A stretch of 26,897 nucleotides of DNA from Gallionella sp. (GTDB lineage: Bacteria > Pseudomonadota > Gammaproteobacteria > Burkholderiales > Gallionellaceae): the NCBI GenBank assembly GCA_030645955.1, contig JAUSMR010000159.1:1-26897 (forward strand), in the 5' to 3' direction. This document shows, piece after piece, positions 24,132 to 26,897 of this stretch. A program made the translations under genes and the position numbers. Numbering within the stretch: position 1 is the first letter of the stretch; every line of letters begins with the position of its first letter. Under the pieces are notes generated by a model. It was not told where the DNA came from and did no database searches. It worked only from the letters and a program-made list of their open reading frames with translations.

Positions 24132-26093
24132 TCAAACTGATATGCCGCGCTGCCGACGCAGCTCCCAGGTCACAGTTGCCCCACGCACGATTGCCGAAAC
24201 TTGCTGACCCAACCCCAACTCCATGACCGGGCGCCACGGTACCAGACTGAAGCCGATGGCATCATCCATCATCGCAAATCGGCCGCTGACAAGCTGGATA
24301 GAGCGCTGGTAGATGCCTTTCGCCCGCCCGCCATCAAGCAGCGGACGGTAAATTCGCCCAGTCTCGTTCTGTAACACTTTGCCCACTTCGGTCAGCTCCC
24401 GATCCCGCAAAGTGGACAACAGGTTACGCGCTAAAACCACACGCGAGCCATGCCGCACGGCCAGGCCCTGTTCCACAAGAAAACCAACCCGCTCCCGCAA
24501 GGCATCACGCACTTCGGCACCAAATCCCTTTGGTGACAGTTCCTTGACGTCCCCCACCATTTGATGGTCCAACCACGTCGCGCCCTGGGCACGCACTTGC
24601 TGTTCAATCGATAGGTGCGAGCGCAACTCAATGGTGACTCCTGCGGTCTTCTGCGCATCATGCGCTTGGGCGCGTGCCATAAAGTCTGGCGGTACGCGCC
24701 AAACGCCATCGCCCATACGCTCCACAACCTCAGAGCGGCGCAGCGCTTCGAGCCGACGCACGTGAACATCGATCCCAGTTTGTGGATCTGGGGTGCTCTC
24801 CTGTCGAAGCTGCGCAAGATGATCAACGGTACGGTAAAGCCCCTCACGCACGATTCCGGCAATGTTCCGGTCTACCGCTCGTTCTCCTCCAGCGGCTTTT
24901 GCTTCCACAATGCCCCCCATCGGCAATGCGGTCAGATCTGTGCCAACCGGCAGGCGCACATAGTGCGCACGGCCATCTATGCCATCCATCACCAGATAGC
25001 CCCGGTCATTCAGCTCGTCGGCCAGGCCCTTGGCCGCAATACGGCCGATGACAGGGGTTGCCAGTTCCGTCTCCAATACCAACTCCCGCTGCTGCCCTTT
25101 CAAGGCCTTGTGCATCGTACGCAGGATGTCGCCGCGCTCGCCCATGGCGACCAAAGTCTGTTCCATGTTTGGAGATAGCTTCCAGCGATTCGCGTCGATG
25201 CTGCATGCCAGTTCCATCGCCTGCAGTCGCTGCAGCCTGGCACGAAGATGAGTTTGACGTTGCCGGTCCTTGGGCTCCTGCGTCAAGTCCACAACATCCA
25301 CGGTGGCCTGCCGCAACAGCGCCCGGTCCAGGTTCGTCAGCCGCTCCTGCTCCACCTCCCGCAACAAACCCTGCCGGATCTCCAACTCCGTGCGCGGTCC
25401 CAGCCATTCGGTCGCCAGCTCGCAGGCCCGCATGCGCATGCCATGCGCCATGTAGTCCGGCGCGATCACCAGATCCTGCCCCTTTCCCCGCCCCTCTCCG
25501 GCACGCCCGCGTAACACGATGTGCGTGTGCGGATTGTCGGTATCCCAGTGGTCAACGGCCACCCAGTCCAGCTGAGTTTCCAGGTCGGTGGTCATTCGCC
25601 GCATGAACTCGCGCGTGTAGTCGCGCAGGTCCTCCAGCTCCCCGGAATCCTCCACCGAGACGATGAAGCGGAACTGGTGGCGGTCACCCTTGCCACGCTC
25701 CTCAAAAGCCTTCAGTTCAGCGGCGTCGGTCTCGGGCCCATAGGCCTGCCCCTTCTCTCCATCGCGCGTCACGCCATCACGTTCGATGTAGCGAAGATGC
25801 GTTGAAACGGATTTGACTCCCGCCTTCTTCAGTACCACAAAGCGGGACTTGATGACCACGCGCCGGGCTGTCACCGCCAGCGTTCGGCCCGCCCTGCTCG
25901 CTGCGACACGCCCCCGCCCAAAAGTCGATGCAGGACGGGCAGCGTGCGCGCCAGAACCTTTCGCACCGGACTTTGAGACCTGCTTCAGAACCTGTGAAAC
26001 AAAGCGCTGCGAACGCTGACCATTGCCCTGACCAGCACGACCCTTGGGCGCTCCTGGCTTGACCCTGAAGCGGTCCTCGTCACGCGAGACCAT
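24132..26093 (-). CDS. traI: Conjugative relaxase (TraI/VirD2-like, DUF3363 type)
   Basis: 653 residues from ATG 26093. Relaxases nick the transfer origin and pilot the strand through the secretion channel. The N-terminus is basic (about 1-85). The histidine cluster DHWDTDNPHTHIVLRG (181-196; H182, H189, H191) is the metal-binding relaxase motif. A tyrosine in THLRYIERDGV (Y102) is a candidate nicking residue. The long C-terminal part fits the DUF3363 domain of Tn4371-family relaxases. The frame is open to 26195, but the start at 26093 leaves only a short overlap with the preceding small gene. No transfer origin is recognised here; it is usually elsewhere in these elements. Confidence 0.92.
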   Translation of the reverse strand: MVSRDEDRFRVKPGAPKGRAGQGNGQRSQRFVSQVLKQVSKSGAKGSGAHAARPASTFGRGRVAASRAGRTLAVTARRVVIKSRFVVLKKAGVKSVSTHLRYIERDGVTRDGEKGQAYGPETDAAELKAFEERGKGDRHQFRFIVSVEDSGELEDLRDYTREFMRRMTTDLETQLDWVAVDHWDTDNPHTHIVLRGRAGEGRGKGQDLVIAPDYMAHGMRMRACELATEWLGPRTELEIRQGLLREVEQERLTNLDRALLRQATVDVVDLTQEPKDRQRQTHLRARLQRLQAMELACSIDANRWKLSPNMEQTLVAMGERGDILRTMHKALKGQQRELVLETELATPVIGRIAAKGLADELNDRGYLVMDGIDGRAHYVRLPVGTDLTALPMGGIVEAKAAGGERAVDRNIAGIVREGLYRTVDHLAQLRQESTPDPQTGIDVHVRRLEALRRSEVVERMGDGVWRVPPDFMARAQAHDAQKTAGVTIELRSHLSIEQQVRAQGATWLDHQMVGDVKELSPKGFGAEVRDALRERVGFLVEQGLAVRHGSRVVLARNLLSTLRDRELTEVGKVLQNETGRIYRPLLDGGRAKGIYQRSIQLVSGRFAMMDDAIGFSLVPWRPVMELGLGQQVSAIVRGATVTWELRRQRGISV

Positions 26094-26427
26094 GGCACAA
26101 GCTCCAGCGCAATGCAGAGAATCGCATCCAAGACGGCACATGACCAATCCTGAAGCCAAGGGGGTTTGCGTCCTGCAACGGCACGCAGGCTGCAAGCCAC
26201 CGTGCCGCGCCTAACCCACGTGCAGACTGGCTCAGCGGCCCGGCACGTGCCGGCCCTTTTATCTTGCCCTCTCTTTTCACCAGTCCCTGAAGCCTCCGAC
26301 TTCCTGCCCGGCTCCGAATCCACGCCAGCCGCACGCGGTGCTTGCAGCGCTGCCAAACAGGCAGCGCCAGTGCAGCTCGCGCTTCACGCTGGCGGTAAAA
26401 CATCTGCACGATGGACGCTATGTTCAT
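26080..26427 (-). CDS. Small hypothetical protein between traF and relaxase
   Basis: 115 residues, basic, beginning MNIASIVQMFYRQREARAAL. The start overlaps the traF stop as ATGA and its end overlaps the relaxase start by 14 bases, a pattern of translational coupling that supports a real gene. There are no membrane segments or known motifs that I can name. The second half (rich in A, R, L and W) is low in recognisable structure, so the true protein could be shorter in function. Moderate confidence. Confidence 0.55.
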   Translation of the reverse strand: MNIASIVQMFYRQREARAALALPVWQRCKHRVRLAWIRSRAGSRRLQGLVKREGKIKGPARAGPLSQSARGLGAARWLAACVPLQDANPLGFRIGHVPSWMRFSALRWSLCHGLA

Positions 26428-26897
26428 GGCGCGCTCCAGGTCCAAATAGGCTGCGCACTGCCAATCACTTCCGATACACGGATGTGTCCGAAGTAACGGC
26501 TATCGAACGACGCCGGGTTTGTGTTGCTCAACAAAAACAGTTCGCCGCGCGCCAGGCGTCGGCACTGCGACCAGGCAGACAGTGGGCGGCCACGCCCATC
26601 GGCATGCATCACTGCGGCCACAACCACGCCGTCAATGCGTACCGATGCGCCATCCACGCACACCCGTTGCGGTGCCATGGCACCAATGCGCTTGAGCAAG
26701 GGGATGCCCGCTGGCAGGTAGTCACGCTGCGCCGCCAACGCAGCGGCAGGCGCCGGAAGTCGGGCCAGCACGATACTGCCGACCTGCAACGCGTCGGCAG
26801 GCACTATGCGGTACCAGCCGCGCGGCACACTGTCGCTGGGGTTGTAGACGATCTGCGCACGGTGTGGCACGGCCAGCGGCATGAGCAGCGCCGCCAG
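26424..26897 (-). CDS. traF: TraF-type S26 signal peptidase / pilin-maturing protease (N-terminus beyond window)
   Basis: The frame runs from the right edge to 26424, giving 158 visible residues. An internal ATG at 26882 is possible, but the sequence before it (LAALL) is in frame and hydrophobic, so the membrane-anchored start is probably outside the window. The catalytic serine lies in NPSDSVPRGWY and the general-base lysine in LLKRIGA, the S26 dyad. TraF of IncP plasmids matures and cyclises the TrbC pilin. It is followed by the small gene and the relaxase, the order expected for a Tn4371-like element. Confidence 0.9.
   Translation of the reverse strand: MAALLMPLAVPHRAQIVYNPSDSVPRGWYRIVPADALQVGSIVLARLPAPAAALAAQRDYLPAGIPLLKRIGAMAPQRVCVDGASVRIDGVVVAAVMHADGRGRPLSAWSQCRRLARGELFLLSNTNPASFDSRYFGHIRVSEVIGSAQPIWTWSAP

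Noticed and set aside
26094..26195. Longer N-terminus for the relaxase
   Set aside because: The extra 34 residues are cysteine-rich and unlike relaxase N-termini. The start at 26093 gives a short, typical overlap with the preceding gene.

Overview
The window is accessory DNA from a proteobacterium, most likely a betaproteobacterium of the order Burkholderiales. Both ends carry conjugation genes of the kind found in Tn4371-family integrative and conjugative elements. On the right are a TraF-type S26 protease, a small coupled gene and a DUF3363-type relaxase. On the left is a VirD4/TraG coupling protein cut by the window edge. All of the genes I support lie on the minus strand, so transcription runs from right to left. 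Between relaxase and coupling protein sits about 22 kb of cargo (roughly 2.0-23.9 kb). I infer the host and element family from protein resemblance and gene order; I could run no database search.

The cargo reads as one regulated catabolic island. First comes a membrane sensor kinase and an NtrC-type response regulator. Next is a chemoreceptor gene followed closely by a periplasmic binding protein. Then comes a second binding protein with a complete branched-chain-type ABC importer (LivH, LivM, LivG, LivF), an iron-type alcohol dehydrogenase, and an exported metallo-beta-lactamase-fold lactonase. An ABC-2/GldG-like module with a HupE/UreJ-like membrane protein follows, then a GabD-like succinate-semialdehyde dehydrogenase and two further binding proteins.

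The three enzymes match, by family, the three steps of gamma-butyrolactone use known from the Agrobacterium blcABC (attKLM) operon: lactone to 4-hydroxybutyrate to succinate semialdehyde to succinate. Here the lactonase has a signal peptide, so the lactone may be opened in the periplasm and the hydroxy acid imported by the Liv-type system. The exact substrate is an inference; other lactones or omega-hydroxy acids are possible.

Regulation can be read in the DNA. A strong sigma-54 promoter lies before the importer operon (TGGCAC-N5-TTGC, 17189-17203) and a weaker one before the chemoreceptor operon (TGGTAC-N5-TTGC, 20633-20647). Each has copies of the palindrome GAGCG-N5-CGCTC about 120-165 bp upstream, the usual place for NtrC-family activator sites. 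The regulator encoded next door is the obvious candidate to bind them. Sensing, chemotaxis, uptake and degradation would then form one mobile regulon.

Base composition looks uneven. The DNA around 8.8 kb is visibly AT-richer than the two-component and Liv genes, which suggests the island was assembled from more than one source. I saw no tRNA, rRNA, CRISPR array, complete insertion sequence or toxin-antitoxin pair.
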